Assembly: GCA_032358255.1 (NCBI GenBank)
Contig: JAULBX010010988.1
Coordinates: 8,645-72,644, forward strand
Length of the DNA stretch: 64,000 bases
Reading direction: 5' to 3'
Origin: Heterotrichella gracilis
Lineage: Eukaryota > Sar > Xanthophyceae > Tribonematales > Xanthonemataceae
Shown here piece after piece: positions 1 to 11,894 of this stretch (position 1 is its first letter; each line of letters opens with the position of its first letter). The notes under the pieces are model-generated. The model searched no databases and was not told the DNA's origin. It worked only from the letters and a program-made list of their open reading frames with translations. Both the position numbers and the translations under genes were made by a program.

Positions 1-6
1 GTGGTG

Positions 7-27
7 CCCCCCCCCCCCCCCCCCCCC
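7..27. repeat. Poly-C tract at window start
   Basis: A run of 21 C. It sits just upstream of the acceptor at 44-45 of the first visible VPS13 exon, so it is most simply the pyrimidine tract of an intron. Such runs are prone to length error in sequencing. Confidence 0.8.
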
Positions 28-45
28 TTTCGCTGGTCCTACCAG

Positions 46-3000
46 GATCCAGCTGGCCTCCCTAGCCCACGCCAGCCTCCAGGACATCGACAACGCGCTG
101 CTCACATCCATCGCCATCCACCCCCTGGGATTCGACCCATCCCCACCGGTGGCCATTGCACTGCGGGACCCATCCCCACGCGCCAGCGAGGCCACCTCTT
201 CATCTCGGGGAGGCGGGGAGGACCCCCCACCCCCCACCCGTCTGGAGACAAAAGTGGTGGTGTGTGAGTCGGCGCGCGCTGCAAGCACTGCGCTGCTGAC
301 GGTGCTTCGCAGGATCGACCCTGCGACCTCCAGCCATGAGGTGCGCAATTTTACAGTTTACTACATACTATTAAGGTGTTAATAATTTATTAGTACAGTT
401 TCATTGGAATTATGTATAATGCTAAGAAGCAGAGTCCCTTTAATTATGTAGTCTTCTGAATGGAAGATACTGCTCTCTGAATGGAAGATACCGTTCTCTG
501 AGTGGAAGATACCCTGCTTTCCCTACTTGCCGCCTGTTGTGCTGCTAGGGTATGCTTATGCAAACATTATAGTCAGCCCTGGTTACCTCATCTATGTTCC
601 TTTTTCAGGTGTGCATCAGCGCCCCGCTATGGGTCTACAACTGCAGCTCGGCGCCCATCGCGGTGCGGCGGAGCGGCGGGGACGACTGGGAATTCGGCCC
701 ACCTGATGCACCCCCCAAGCAGTGGCTCCCACCCTACGAGCTGGCGGCGGCTGCGGGGGCGCCACCTGGCAAATCCATGGCGCCCCGCACGCCCCAGAGC
801 AAGACCAACAGCGAGAGCACGGTGCCTGGGCTAGGTGCGCGCTCGGTACTTGGGTGTCATTTGCCTCTAGAGAAGGGATGACAGTGCATATAGTGCAGCA
901 AATTTCACTATTTTCTTTTTAATGAACCCATGTAAAAATGCTCAAGCTTATCTTTTATTTCCTGTAACAAGAGGGACTGACCCCAGGCATTGGCAGGCGG
1001 CTATTGAATGTGACGAACTCCTTTATATCAACTTTCAACGTATTGAATTTCTTTCCTTGCTGCCTAGGCGAGGTGCTGACCCCCGGCATGCGCCAGGCAG
1101 CCACCGATGCAGACACCGGCAGTGTTGATGTTGCTCTGCGTATGGGTCACAAGGCGCAGGGGAGGGGCATCCTGGAGAGCGTGGACCAGCTGCCGCCCTA
1201 TGAGGAGCCATCCAGGTGGGTAGGGTTTTGTAGGGAGTGTTAGGGTTTTAGGGTTCCGGGTGTGAAGCGTGTAGGGATTAGGTTTTGTAGGGCATGGCTT
1301 TGAACTTCACGAGGAGCCCTCCGAATGGACTGTGCATGTAGCACATGGCAACACCCTGCACCTAAACCCTAACCCCTAGACATCGTGGCGATCCTCAGCC
1401 ACAGGGTGCAGCTGCAGGCTAACCCTAAAAGACCCTAATCCCATCGCTCCCCACTCCCCACCAGGTGGCCCAGCCTGCTGGCAGGAGTGGAAGTGAGCAG
1501 CCACCGCGTGCGCCTCCAGTTACTAGCAACCCCCTGCACCGCACCCTACGGGGACACCTACTGGTCAGACGCGGTGGAACTGGATGCGCTGGGGGGTGCG
1601 GCCATTGTGGATGTGCCCTCCCCCTCCCCAGGGACCATGTTCCCTGCCACTGCCAAGTCGGTGTATGTCCTGGCGGTGACTGCCAAGCAGGTAGGTGGGT
1701 GGGGGGACTATGCAACCTTGTCATCACATGGGCGACACTGTGTGGCGCTCATGGCTCTGGTGTGGAGAAGTGCTTGTGTGGAAGCACACCTACCCCACCC
1801 CGCCCCAGAAAACTCAAAACCATTTTCATGACCCCTCCTCAACCCCCTCCCCCCTGCCCCGCAGGTTCCTGATTCTGGCGGCTCCCTGGCTGTGCACATC
1901 CTGCCGCGCTACGTGGTGCACAACATGCTGCAGGTGGCGGTGCAGTACAAGCAGCAGGGCACAGGGCACTCTCCCTCTTCCCACACTTTCCCTTCCCCCC
2001 TGCCAAACATATGCCGGTGCACTTGACATTTTGCCTCCCCTGCAGGTTCCCGACTCCGGTGGCTCCCTGGCAGTGCACATCCTGCCCCGCTACGTGGTGC
2101 ACAACATGCTGCAGGTGGCGGTGCAGTACAAGCAGCAGGGCACGGGGCAGGAGCGGGAGGCGCCCGCAGGGGCAGCAAGGGCTGTGCGGTGGCAGGACTC
2201 GTCCATGCCCTACCGCCTGTGCTTCAAGGTGCGAACACATGTGTCATATCAATTTTTGCAGAAATTTAAATTGAGGTTGCTAATCAGCCAGGGCTGTGGG
2301 CTAGCAGGACTCGTCCATGCCCTACCGCCTATGCTTGTGACCCGCATCCCGCCGACAGTGTAGCATGATATGATCATTGACGGCATGACCATTGGTTGTC
2401 ATGCCGTTCAGAAAAAAAAAGTAATGAAATGCGCTCTGAGTGCAAATTTCATGCTAAAATGGATTTTGAGAAGTTAGTGTAACTGCTCGGAATGGGTTGC
2501 TAGCAAGGTTGTGGGGCGGGTGTGGCCATGTAGTTGAAGAGCACACATTGGTAGGTCATGATGATGGCGGGCAGGCAGACGATATGGCAGGGTTTTCATG
2601 AAGATCAAAACCAGGCATAAAAGGTGACATTCTCTACCTTAAAAGGCGTATCAGTAGTGCATGTACTGATTTATAATGCCCCTGTGCTTCCAGGTGCAAG
2701 AGGCAGGGTGGCTGTGGTCGGGGGGCGCCATCCTGGACGCACCGGGGGACCAGTTCATCAAGATCAGGCACAGGGACAGGCAGGAGACGCTGCTTGTGCG
2801 GGTGGACGTGAGCGCCACCACCAGCGGTGTGCTTGTGGCGAGGTTGAGTCACGAGGCTGCCGGGTTTGCCCCCTACCGGATAGACAACTGCTCCCAGGAG
2901 ACGCTGCACGTCAGGTGGGTGCGTCAATCTTGCACCGTGCGCATGGGTGTGTAACAGTGGGGCAACCACTTGAGCCCAGATCAGCTCGGGCAGTAATAGA

Positions 3001-6000
3001 GCAGCCCAGCTGCATCACAATGCAAGCACAGCTGCACTTAGTCTCAAAATGCTGGTATCAAGCCCCAAGTGGTTGCCAGGGTTGAGAACACACAGCAATT
3101 GCATTAGGGGTATACTAGCTGTATTGTTGCCCTGGCGGTGCAATTGCATGCCAGCCCTGGCGGTGTCTACTTCAACAGACAGCATGCCGCTTGTGGCGTA
3201 TGTTGCTGTGATTTCCGCCCTCCCCACACTCACCCAGACACCTTCATCCACACCGCAGGCAGCAGCGCGTGGTGGAGTGCGAGGACGTGATCCGCCCCTA
3301 CTCCTCTCTCCACTATGCATGGGACGAGCCCCAGCTGTCGCACAAGCTGGAGGTGCAGCTGTCGGGAAACAGGTGGCTGGGCAGGTTCAACCTGGACAGG
3401 GTACGCAGAAGAGAATAAAATAAATAAATAAATGAAGAATATTTGTGTATATGTATACGGATCAGATTGAGAATGCGCTGGGCAGCATGCACTGAACAGC
3501 ACTGCTGCAGCGCATTATGCAGTAAACTGCAAGAAAGGCTCAACAGCGAAATATTACATGCCCCTGACAGGCCACAAGTTCAGTTTGGACAGGGTGCAAC
3601 GGGCAGCACCCACGTGCAAATTTTGGTAGGCTCCCCCTTGCATGTTTATTCATTCCATAAAAGCACTCGACCCTGCACCACTTTGCGCCGCCTGGCTCTG
3701 CCTTGGCGCTGCACCATTCTGAATGTGTAAAAACCCTACACCCTAAAACAAATGACCCTAAACCCTAAACCAATACCCACCTTTTCACAGATCGGTTAGC
3801 AGGCCACATGGCACATCAATGGGCGTCCCCGCTACGGCATCCCCCCCAAGGACCTCTCAGTGGTGATCCACTGGGCTAATTTATGTGCCATGACAATATG
3901 TTGCCGATCAGGGCGCCTTCAAGCCCTGAATGCTGAACCCTATACAGGGTACCCACCTTTCCCCTCCCCCTTTTGCAGATTGGCCAGCAGGCCACGTGGC
4001 ACATCAAGGGGCGCCCCCGCTACGGCATACCCCCCAAAGATCTGTCAGTGGTTGTGCGGGCTGAGGGCCCTACGGTGGTGCTGGCTGTGGTGGACCTCAG
4101 GTCACACTTGGGGGCTGGGCCGCTGCTGCCACCATCCAGGCAGGGGCTGGCGCCTGGGGTGGGGGCGCCTGCGCGCGGGGCGGGGGGGGCCGGGCAGGAC
4201 GCGTCTTCGGAGCACCAAGGTACGCGCTTGCAACGGGATTTTGGCGGGCGTTTATTGGATAATTTGTCAATAATAAACGACATTTAACAGGAACTATCAA
4301 ATCAGCTCCAAAATCCACCCTCTTTGCGCTGCCGATCTGCCACCCGTGCCATTACCCACCTACACTCCCCCTCGCACTCCCACCTCGCAGGCGCTGAGCT
4401 GGTGGTTGAGGTCCACATGGCGGGTGTGGGTGTGTCGCTGGTGTCGCCCCATGAGGAGGTGGCGTACGCGTGGCTGGGGGGTGTGGAGGCGCTTGCGGTG
4501 GGGGCCAGGGGGAGGTACACGCTGGAGGCCGCGGTGCAGAATGTGCAGGTGAGGGTGGCGGAGGGTGGGGGATGGGGGGGGGAGGAAGGGTGGGTGCTGG
4601 TATGGATGCTGGTAGGCTGCATGTGGTGGTGGTGGTGATGTGGTTGGTGCGAGGGTGGTGGTGGTGTACGTGAGGGGGGATGGAGGCGCTTGCGGTGGGG
4701 GCCAGGGGCAGGTACACGCTGGAAGCCGCGGTGCAGAATGTGCAGGTGAGGAGGGGGGTTGGGTGGAGGGTGGGGGGATGCGGGGCCAGTGGCGTGTAGC
4801 CTACCTGTGATGGGTGGGCGGGGGAACGTGGTGTGTTGCATGAACCCCTACATTACAGCTAAGATCAGTACACACCGCAAATAGGAAAGAAGAGGCCTAT
4901 CCCACTCCCATTCCCTCTCCTTGGCCCTCTTGTGCGCACGCGCGCACTTCCCCCCCCTTCTCGCGCCTCTCAAACCCTAAACCCTCCTCCCTGGAACCCC
5001 AACGTCACATCGTCAGCCCAACAGCTGTCTACCCTGTCACACTGTGCTGAACCCTGAACCCTCTCACATTTCCCCTCCCGCACCGCCTTCTCTCCCCCTT
5101 TCTCTCCCTTAAGAAAACACCCCCGCCCCCTTCTCTAGGTGGACAACACCTGCCCGGGTGCCGTGTACCCAGTCACCCTCTCCTCCCCAGTCACAGCCGC
5201 CTACTTTTCCACCCTCTCATGCCTCTCAAACCCCCCTCCCCCCTGCAACCCCATGTTGTTAACACCAGCCCCACCGTCGTGTACCCTTCCCCCCCAAACC
5301 CTCCCCCTCCCCTCCCCCTCTCACTCCACCATACCACCCTGCAGGTGGACAACACCTGCCCGGGCGCTGTTTACCCAGTCACCCTCTCCTCCCCAGTCAC
5401 CGCGGCTCGCTGGGCAGTGGTGGGTGCACACAAGGCGCTGGGCCCACGCCTGGAAGCGCTCAGGCTGCACACTACTGTGTGGAGCAGGAGACCGGGAGGT
5501 GGGTGGTGGGTGAGGGGTGCAAGGAAAGTACGGGGTGCACACAGGGGGCTAGAGTGGTTTGAGGTGGGGAGGGTTGTGGGGTGGGGGTGGGGTGCGCATA
5601 AGGCGCTGGGCTCATGGCAGGCTTCACAGTTGGTGGATGCTGCAAGGAATTTGGGTGCACACGGGGGGTCAGGAGTGTTTCAATGGAGGGTATTGGGGGT
5701 GGGCGCGGGTGGTACATTGTTGAGGGACTGCCACTACCACCACCACTGCCACCACCACTACCACTACCACCTCAATTACCTCCACCACCACCATTACCAC
5801 CACCACCACCACCACCCACCCGCCCTCCTCCACACCCCCACAGGTGTGCTGTGCATCGAAAGCCTGCACATCCAGCCGGGGCCAGTGGCCATCGACCTGG
5901 AACAGCGCCACCTGCAGCGACTAGCCACCCTCATCCGCCAGCTGGCACAGGCGGTCAGCCCCCCACCTGCACCCCCCTCCGCCGCCGCGTACCTGCCTGA

Positions 6001-9000
6001 TGTGTCGGTGCTGGTCCCTGGGACCGGAGATGGGGCGCGCCAGGGTTCCCAGAAGGTGTACATGGACCAGTTTGGGATCCCCAGGCTGGAGGTGACGCTG
6101 AGCTTTTTGCCTGCGCCGTGGCACCCAGGGGAGGATGCGGGTGCGTGCGGATGGGGAGGGAAAAACCGGGGGCACGGGGAATACAGTGGGTTAAAGAAAA
6201 GGCCGTAATTTAATTGGTTTTCCTGTGCTTTAGCACCCAGGGGAAGAAGCAAGGGATACGTTTGTGGTAATTTGCACATGTGCTGGGCCGATATAAAGGT
6301 GCCCTAAGGTGGCATGTGGCGCGTGCGGGCATAACTGGTTAGTGCTCAGAGTTATTCCTGCCGTGCCACCAACATTCCACTCACCCACCCACCCACGCTC
6401 AGGCCTCCAGCGCATCCTTGCCCTGCTGGATGTTGAGGATGCGCACATCCGCCTGGGGGCGATATCCATGGCGCACCCCCTGCTCAGCACAGATGCGCTG
6501 GCGCAGAGGGTGGCGCGGCACTACATGCGTGCGCTGCTGCAGGAGCTGTACAAGGTGGGTGGAGCAGATGTGGGGCGAGGGTGGATTTAGGGTGTGGGTG
6601 TAGGGTGTGGATGGGTGGGTGTTGTACAAGATGGGTGGGTGTGGAGATGGCGGAGTGGGTGATGGGTTTGGTGATTTGCACGGCGCGCCAGCTGAGCAAT
6701 GGTGCGGTGGCTCAGAGGGTGGCTCGCCACCACATGCGGGCGCTGGTGCAGGAGCTGTACAAGGTGGGGTGCACAGGTTTTGAGTGACCCCATGCAAACC
6801 GTACACCACCTGTGGTCTGATCAGCTTCACCCTTACGCAGTTCCACCCGCATGCCACACACTGCCCTAAACAGCACGTTTTATGGCCCATAATGTACTTG
6901 CTATGAAACAAACCCCCACTCACCCCCCTCTCGTCCTCAGATCGTGGGCTCCGCCAGCCTCCTAGGCGACCCCATGCGTATCGTACACCACCTGGGCCTG
7001 GGGGTGTGGTCATTCCTGGCGTCACCCGCTGCGGCAATCGTGGAGCTGCCACGTGGCACCTCGCCCGCCCACGTGGCGGCAGGTTTCGCCTCTGGCGCCG
7101 CAGGCCTGGTGGGGCATGTGGTGTTTGCCTTCAGCAACGCCACCACCAAGATGTCTGCGGCTGCGCGCAAGGGGCTGGTGGTGCTGGGGCTGGAGCGGGC
7201 GGATGCGGGTGGGTGGGGGTGGAGGTGGTGGTGGGGTGGGGGTGGTGGTGGTGGCGTGGGGGGTAGTTGTTTTCATCTGGGCAGAAGAGGCTGTGGTGCT
7301 GGGGCTGGAGGGGTAGCTAGTGGTAGGGATGGTGGTGATGTGGGGTACTGTGGCCATCTGCGCGCAAAGCACTGGCAGTAGCGGAGCCGTAATGGGCAGG
7401 TGCTGGTGCATGTGGGAGCGGGACAGGGGGCTGGTTGGCAGAAAGGCATGAGGACGCTTTGCTAAGCGTGAAGGGGTAGAAAGAGCGCAAATCTTGAGTC
7501 CTGGCGAAAATGCAACCAATGATAATTGTGGTAGTAGTATGGGAAGTTATCTGACTACCTGCTCCCCCCCCAGGCCCCGCCCGCCCACGCCTCCGGTGGC
7601 AGGAGGGCGCCCCCGGCGCCGACCAGGAGCCCCCGCACGAGGCCGGCATCGTGGACGCCGTCATGCGCGGCATTGTGGGCGTCATCTCTGAGCCCGTGCG
7701 CGGCGCCGACGAGGGCGGGGCCCTGGGCCTGGTGCGCGGCGCGTGGCGGGGCGCGCTGGGCGTGCTGGTGCGGCCCCTGGCCAGCCTCCTGGAGACCTCG
7801 GCCAAGGTTGGGGATAGCTTGCGGGTGGCGGTGTCGGGCCCCTCGGGGTACCTGACGCGGGTGCGGCCGCCGCGGTTTGTGCACCCGGGCGACCCGCTGC
7901 AGGCCTATGACTGGCTGGAGGCCATGGGCAGGTGCGCGTGGGGACTGTAGGGTTGCATTAGGGTGTTGGTGGGCATGTGGTAGGGTTGGAGTTTGGTATT
8001 GTTTGGCAGTTGTTGGTGGCGGTGGCAGGGCCGTGTGGACCGCCAGGGTACCCACCGCACGGTTTGTGCACCCGCGCGACCCGCTGCAGGCGTATGACTG
8101 GCTGGAGGCCATGGGCAGGTGCGGGGGCAGTAATGCATGTGTCAAGTTTTATTTATTATTATCATCATTGTTATTATTGTTGGATGTTTCTAATGTTATC
8201 TTAAAAACATCCAACAATAATGGACGTTTATTATAAACAGCTGTTGTACTTCCTGTTGCTAGATTGGTTTTGTGCCCATCATGTCATTTTGTCCTATTCT
8301 TCCATTTTACAATTGCAATCATGATAAACGAAATGGAACTGATCATTTCCAACTATCTGCACCTCTTATGCCTGTAATAATAATATTAATGTATTTTTTA
8401 ATGATAATCTGTGCCCCTGCAGGCACCTGCTGCTGGGCCTGGAGGGCGGCCGCTTCCTTCCCGGCGGCTTCATCGCATGCTTCGCCACGCTTCCCCAGGC
8501 GCCACAGGGCCAAACCACACCCGCCTCCTTCCTGGTGGTCACCCGCACCCACCTGCTGCATGCGCTGGCCTCGCACACCCGCCAGCCCCCCGCACTCACC
8601 TGGTCGGGGCCCCTGGATGATGTGCAGGACGTGCGCTGCAGCGGCGCGGATGTGATGGTAGGTTATTTGTGCTGACCACCATGTTTTTTTATATTGCCAT
8701 TTGTGTTTGTATAATTTATATTATAATATAAATCGTTACACGGGCCTCAGCTGGTTCCCATGTGACGCTGCGCTCACCACGCCGATGCCTCACAATTGAA
8801 ATAATATATAAGTGTTTACCTTGCCACAGATGAGATTTGGCATAAACTGGTTCTTGGCCTGGAACCAAACTTTTGTGATTGGAGTATAGGCAAGCAAGCC
8901 AGGTGAAATAATGTAAGTCAAAACCCAATAATCAAAGAGAACCAGGAAATGAAGCGTGTCCCTCACCTGTGCAGGTGACCGTGATTCGGCCGAGCGTGGT

Positions 9001-9205
9001 GCCGCACCGCCCCACCAGGTTCCACCGGACCATGCTGGTGCGACCTGCGGCGGCGCCGCTGGCAACGGTGGCGTGGCGGTGTGGGGACGAGGCTGCTGCG
9101 CGTCAGCTTGCTGGGGTGGTGGAGGCGGCGCACGCGGCTGCGGCGCCGCGGTGCAGGGTGGTGGGGGGCGGGTTCCTATTGGCCACACCGCACACCTGGC
9201 TGTAA
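46..9205 (+). CDS. VPS13: VPS13-family bridge-like lipid transfer protein, C-terminal part (5' partial)
   Basis: VPS13 proteins move bulk lipids between membranes at contact sites. Sixteen exons join in frame: 46-340, 609-834, 1068-1215, 1465-1690, 2046-2228, 2694-2914, 3259-3400, 3979-4219, 4391-4548, 5345-5498, 5844-6140, 6403-6554, 6941-7208, 7574-7931, 8423-8657, 8975-9205 (TAA), about 1177 residues. Seen: an SHR-BD/VAB-type region with VCISAPLWVYNCSSAPIAV, then APYRIDNCSQETLHVR and YSSLHYAWDEP. The VPS13_C-like block has ARHYMRALLQELYK, SASLLGDPMRIVHHLGLGVW and a Gly/Ala-rich stretch. A PRFVHPGDPLQAYDWLEAMG segment and a PH-like tail follow. The chorein N-terminus and most of the tube lie left of the window. 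Family assignment rests on the order and spacing of these blocks; the donor vs acceptor membranes cannot be told from sequence. Introns hold several partial exon copies, listed separately. Confidence 0.92.
1865..1970 (+). repeat. Echo of VPS13 exon 2046-2228 (5' half with acceptor)
   Basis: The first ~105 bases of the exon at 2046 are present here with the same acceptor (ccccgcag) and near-identical sequence. The exon's second half and donor are missing. Reading on from this copy hits a stop before the true exon, so it is probably a dead copy or an alternative acceptor leading to decay. A second echo of the same exon, its 3' end, lies at 2291-2340. Confidence 0.9.
2291..2340 (+). repeat. Echo of VPS13 exon 2046-2228 (3' end)
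   Basis: This copies the exon end at about 2180-2228 (the GGCAGGACTCGTCCATGCC block), with a degraded donor (TTGTGA instead of AAGGTG). It lies inside the following intron. Confidence 0.85.
3791..3868 (+). repeat. Echo of VPS13 exon 3979-4219 (5' end with acceptor)
   Basis: Preceded by a good acceptor (cttttcacag), this copies about 78 bases of the exon start at 3979. It carries an in-frame TAG (ATC GGT TAG), so using it would truncate the protein. CCCTAAA units lie directly upstream at about 3755-3775. Confidence 0.9.
4681..4750 (+). repeat. Echo of VPS13 exon 4391-4548 (3' end with donor)
   Basis: It reproduces the exon end from GGAGGCGCTTGCGGTGGGGG to the donor CAG|GTGAG with only a few substitutions, about 197 bp after the original donor. 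Confidence 0.9.
5139..5202 (+). repeat. Echo of VPS13 exon 5345-5498 (5' end with acceptor)
   Basis: After a ctctag acceptor, about 64 bases match the start of exon 5345 (GTGGACAACACCTGCCCGGG). The copy lies about 206 bp upstream of the true acceptor. Weaker fragments of the same exon (the AAGGCGCTGGG block) recur at about 5593-5620. Confidence 0.88.
5731..5823 (+). repeat. (CCA/CCACTA)n simple repeat in VPS13 intron
   Basis: Imperfect run of CCA triplets ending just before the acceptor at 5842-5843. It would encode poly-Pro/His in some frames but lies in the intron. Confidence 0.9.
6690..6815 (+). repeat. Echoes of VPS13 exons 6403-6554 (3' end) and 6941-7208 (5' part)
   Basis: Bases 6690-6770 copy the end of exon 6403-6554, including the donor AAG|GTGGGG. 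Bases 6783-6812 resemble an internal part of the next exon (GACCCCATGC, then GTACACCACCTG). Both sit in the intron between the two exons. Confidence 0.85.
8048..8122 (+). repeat. Echo of VPS13 exon 7574-7931 (3' end with donor)
   Basis: It copies the final ~70 bases of the exon (CGGTTTGTGCACCCG to CTGGAGGCCATGGGCAG) and the donor GTGCGGG, about 190 bp downstream of the original donor. Confidence 0.92.
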
Positions 9206-9324
9206 GGGATTTGGTACCCACTCCTCGCTTGGGCTGAAGTCTGAAATCCTACGGCGACGGTGGCATGGTGGTGCAGGGGTGGTGGGGTGGTAGAAGTGGG
9301 GCAGGGTGGTGTAGGTGTGTGTGG

Positions 9325-9455
9325 GGGGGACCATGGCCACCCCTCACACCTGGCTGTGAAGGGGCAGTACCCACTCCTCGCCTGGCTGGGCGAGCCCGGT
9401 ACCCACCTGTTGGGTGGCTGGGACAAGCCAGTACCCACTCCTTGGGCAGATACAT
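9325..9455 (+). repeat. Echoes of the VPS13 stop-codon region in the 3' flank
   Basis: The sequence around the stop at 9180-9230 (CACACCTGGCTGTAA, then GGTACCCACTCCTCGC) recurs at about 9330-9410 and, more weakly, to 9450. The copied stop region reads TGTGA. The echo pattern therefore continues past the coding end. Confidence 0.8.
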
Positions 9456-10092
9456 GGAGGGTGGCGGTGGGTTGTGGTAAGTTACAGGAAGTAGGGTGGT
9501 GGGTACATGGGGGTTTGGGATGGGGGTTGGGACTGGGATGCTAGTTGGTGGGGAGTAGGGTAGGCAATAGATAGGAAGGGTAGTGTTGGGGGAAATAGTG
9601 CAGGGTTAAGAGGAGGGGTTTAGGGTTTAGGCAGGCTTGCGGTTTCCCATTGGTACAGGAAAACCGATGCGGGTAGGTGTTTCAAACACAGTGTGTGTTA
9701 TACGTTGTTTACTCAATGAATCATTGATCCAACTTGAATTTTTGCTTCTGTTGCGTGTGTTTCCTGTGCAGATTTCCAATTGCAAAGTTTTCCTTTCAAA
9801 TTGCAGGTATTTGTTGTTCAGATGTCTCTCGTTTTTGCAGGCAATGCCGGGCTGGATTTAGGCAGAACTTGGGCTCGACTCGCCCGGTTTTTGCATTCAG
9901 TTTATTCAGTTCATGTCAGATAGCATGCTCTCTGGCCGCGTGTTTGAACGTACACTGAGTCAGATGGCACCTTACATTGTTACATACTGTAACAGTATGA
10001 TGACGTGCATCATGTCAGTGACCTCAACATTGTAAAGGGAAATGCTTTTAAATGCCACGGTGGGGAAATGCGCAAGTTGTATGTGTCAGACC

Positions 10093-10149
10093 CTTGACCA
10101 GCCGTTCTGGGCTGGTTGTGGTGCCCTCAGCGTGCGAGCCAGTGGCCCT
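10093..10149 (+). repeat. Dispersed repeat, inverted relative to 45183-45232
   Basis: About 55 bases starting CTTGACCAGCCGTTCTGG match the reverse complement of 45183-45232 with a few differences and short indels. Both copies lie in intergenic DNA some 35 kb apart. No coding content was recognised. Confidence 0.8.
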
Positions 10150-11894
10150 CTACCTCCGCCGCTGTGCGCCCCCAGTGGCCTTTCTTTCTTCTTCTCCAGG
10201 AGGACCTCTGCATTGATATTGCGTAATGTGGTTGCAGCCAAACACAGCTAGCTTAAAGTTTGGCTATCACAGAATCTGGATTTAGTTAAGGTAATGCAAT
10301 CCATCAATACAGAGCTGAAGTACAGGACTCCATAGTAACAGTCAGTCTTGCACATGCGGCGCCACGCAGCTCTATCCTGGCACTATTTGAACCATCTATT
10401 GATCCCACGCAAGCTAATCCAATAACAACCAGCAACACAAGCTAATCCAATAATTTAAACTTGGTAACCATGCATAAATTTATGCAAAGTGCATTGCAAG
10501 CACATTTAAGTTGACTGACCAAATATTTTGGCAAAAGATCAACCAGGTATATACTCTTATAAGAATCAAGAATAAGAGCTGTAAAGCACCGCCAAATCCA
10601 TGGTCACCATTGGGTCACAATGGAATAAAAATATGATAATCAGACGGCTACCAAAATTCCGAGTGGAGCTGCAGCTGCCAATTCCTATACCCAAACACTT
10701 CCCTGGCCTGCTCTCCGGCCGGCTCTCCAAAACAAATGCCGAACCTGACTGTGCCATGCCCGCAACATTGCACATCAATATGGTGCACACTGCCACAGCA
10801 AAAACAACGCAATCCGCTTATGCACATCCATGGTCAGTCATGCCATCCAGGGCAATATTTTTATTCTACCAAAGGTATGTATGATTGCCAAAATCATTTG
10901 GCTTTAGCGTAGAAGCCAAACAAGCCAACATTGTGCACATGTGGTAATTATGCGCAAACGGTAAAAACTTGTTGACTAATTATACTTGTAGCAGGCCGCA
11001 CTGCTGTTGGCAAATCACGAATAAAATAGTGTCAAAGGTCATGTATTACGGGACCTCCTGACGAACCCTACACCCAAGGTGTTGCACTGCAACTTTGAAG
11101 CCGCCATCCTAAATTATTCCTACTCCTAATGGTCATAGAAGTAGTACGCCACCATATGTGGGGTATGAGTCATATGCTGCATGCGTTCAATTAGTTCAAT
11201 TTGGTGTAATTGGTGGAACAACGTGAGGGCATGGCATTGCCCAGGAGGCAGCATGGCAACTAGGGGAACGCGGTAGCAACTCCAAAACCCTAAGCTGTGG
11301 TGGCACATGCAAAAACGTGGCGCATGGAAAAAGTGGCTTATGGAAAAACTGGGTGACCCTTTTGGAAAAGGAAGAAACAAAAGCCAATGGGAACTCTCTC
11401 CTAGATGGTCACCCCTTCATCTCCTCCTCCTCAAAATCCTAGACCCTAAACCCTCCGAGGTGACCTCCAGCGGCCATCTCAAACCCAATCCACCCCGCCC
11501 TCCTCCCACCCCCCCCACCTCACCTCTCCCTCACTGTGCGTGCGCCAACCTGACAACCACCTCCACAGCCACCAACCACCCCCTCATCCGCCCTTTACAA
11601 GCCCCATCCTCCCCCCTTCACAAAAGGGCTGCTAAGGGTACATGTCGAGCCGGGTTGGGGGGGATACCATAGCGACTGTGGGTGGGAAATGCAGGAAATC
11701 CCATTGGAAACAGCACACCAAATTAAAGTATCACAATGACCCCTTTTCACACCAGTGGCTGCCATGGGCCCATCTGGACGGGGGATGATCACGCTACCAG
11801 CTGTATCTGACCAGCAGAATCAAATCATGCTACCAGCAGAATCTGATCATGTTACCAGCTGTATCTGACCATGGAACATGTGGATGTGATGCCG

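Larger units (their letters stand above)
9206..11894. other. Intergenic region between two tail-to-tail genes
   Basis: No exon-like stretch with credible splice sites and family similarity was found. The left part holds GT-rich echo DNA and TTTAGGG units. About 9700-11200 is more AT-rich than the genes and carries one dispersed repeat (10093-10149). About 11440-11640 is C-rich with a CCCTAAA unit. VPS13 and the minus-strand gene end here, so the region should hold both 3' ends. Confidence 0.6.

Noticed and set aside
1865-1970. Real exon of VPS13
   Set aside because: No donor follows, the next in-phase sequence has a stop, and the downstream copy at 2046 is complete.
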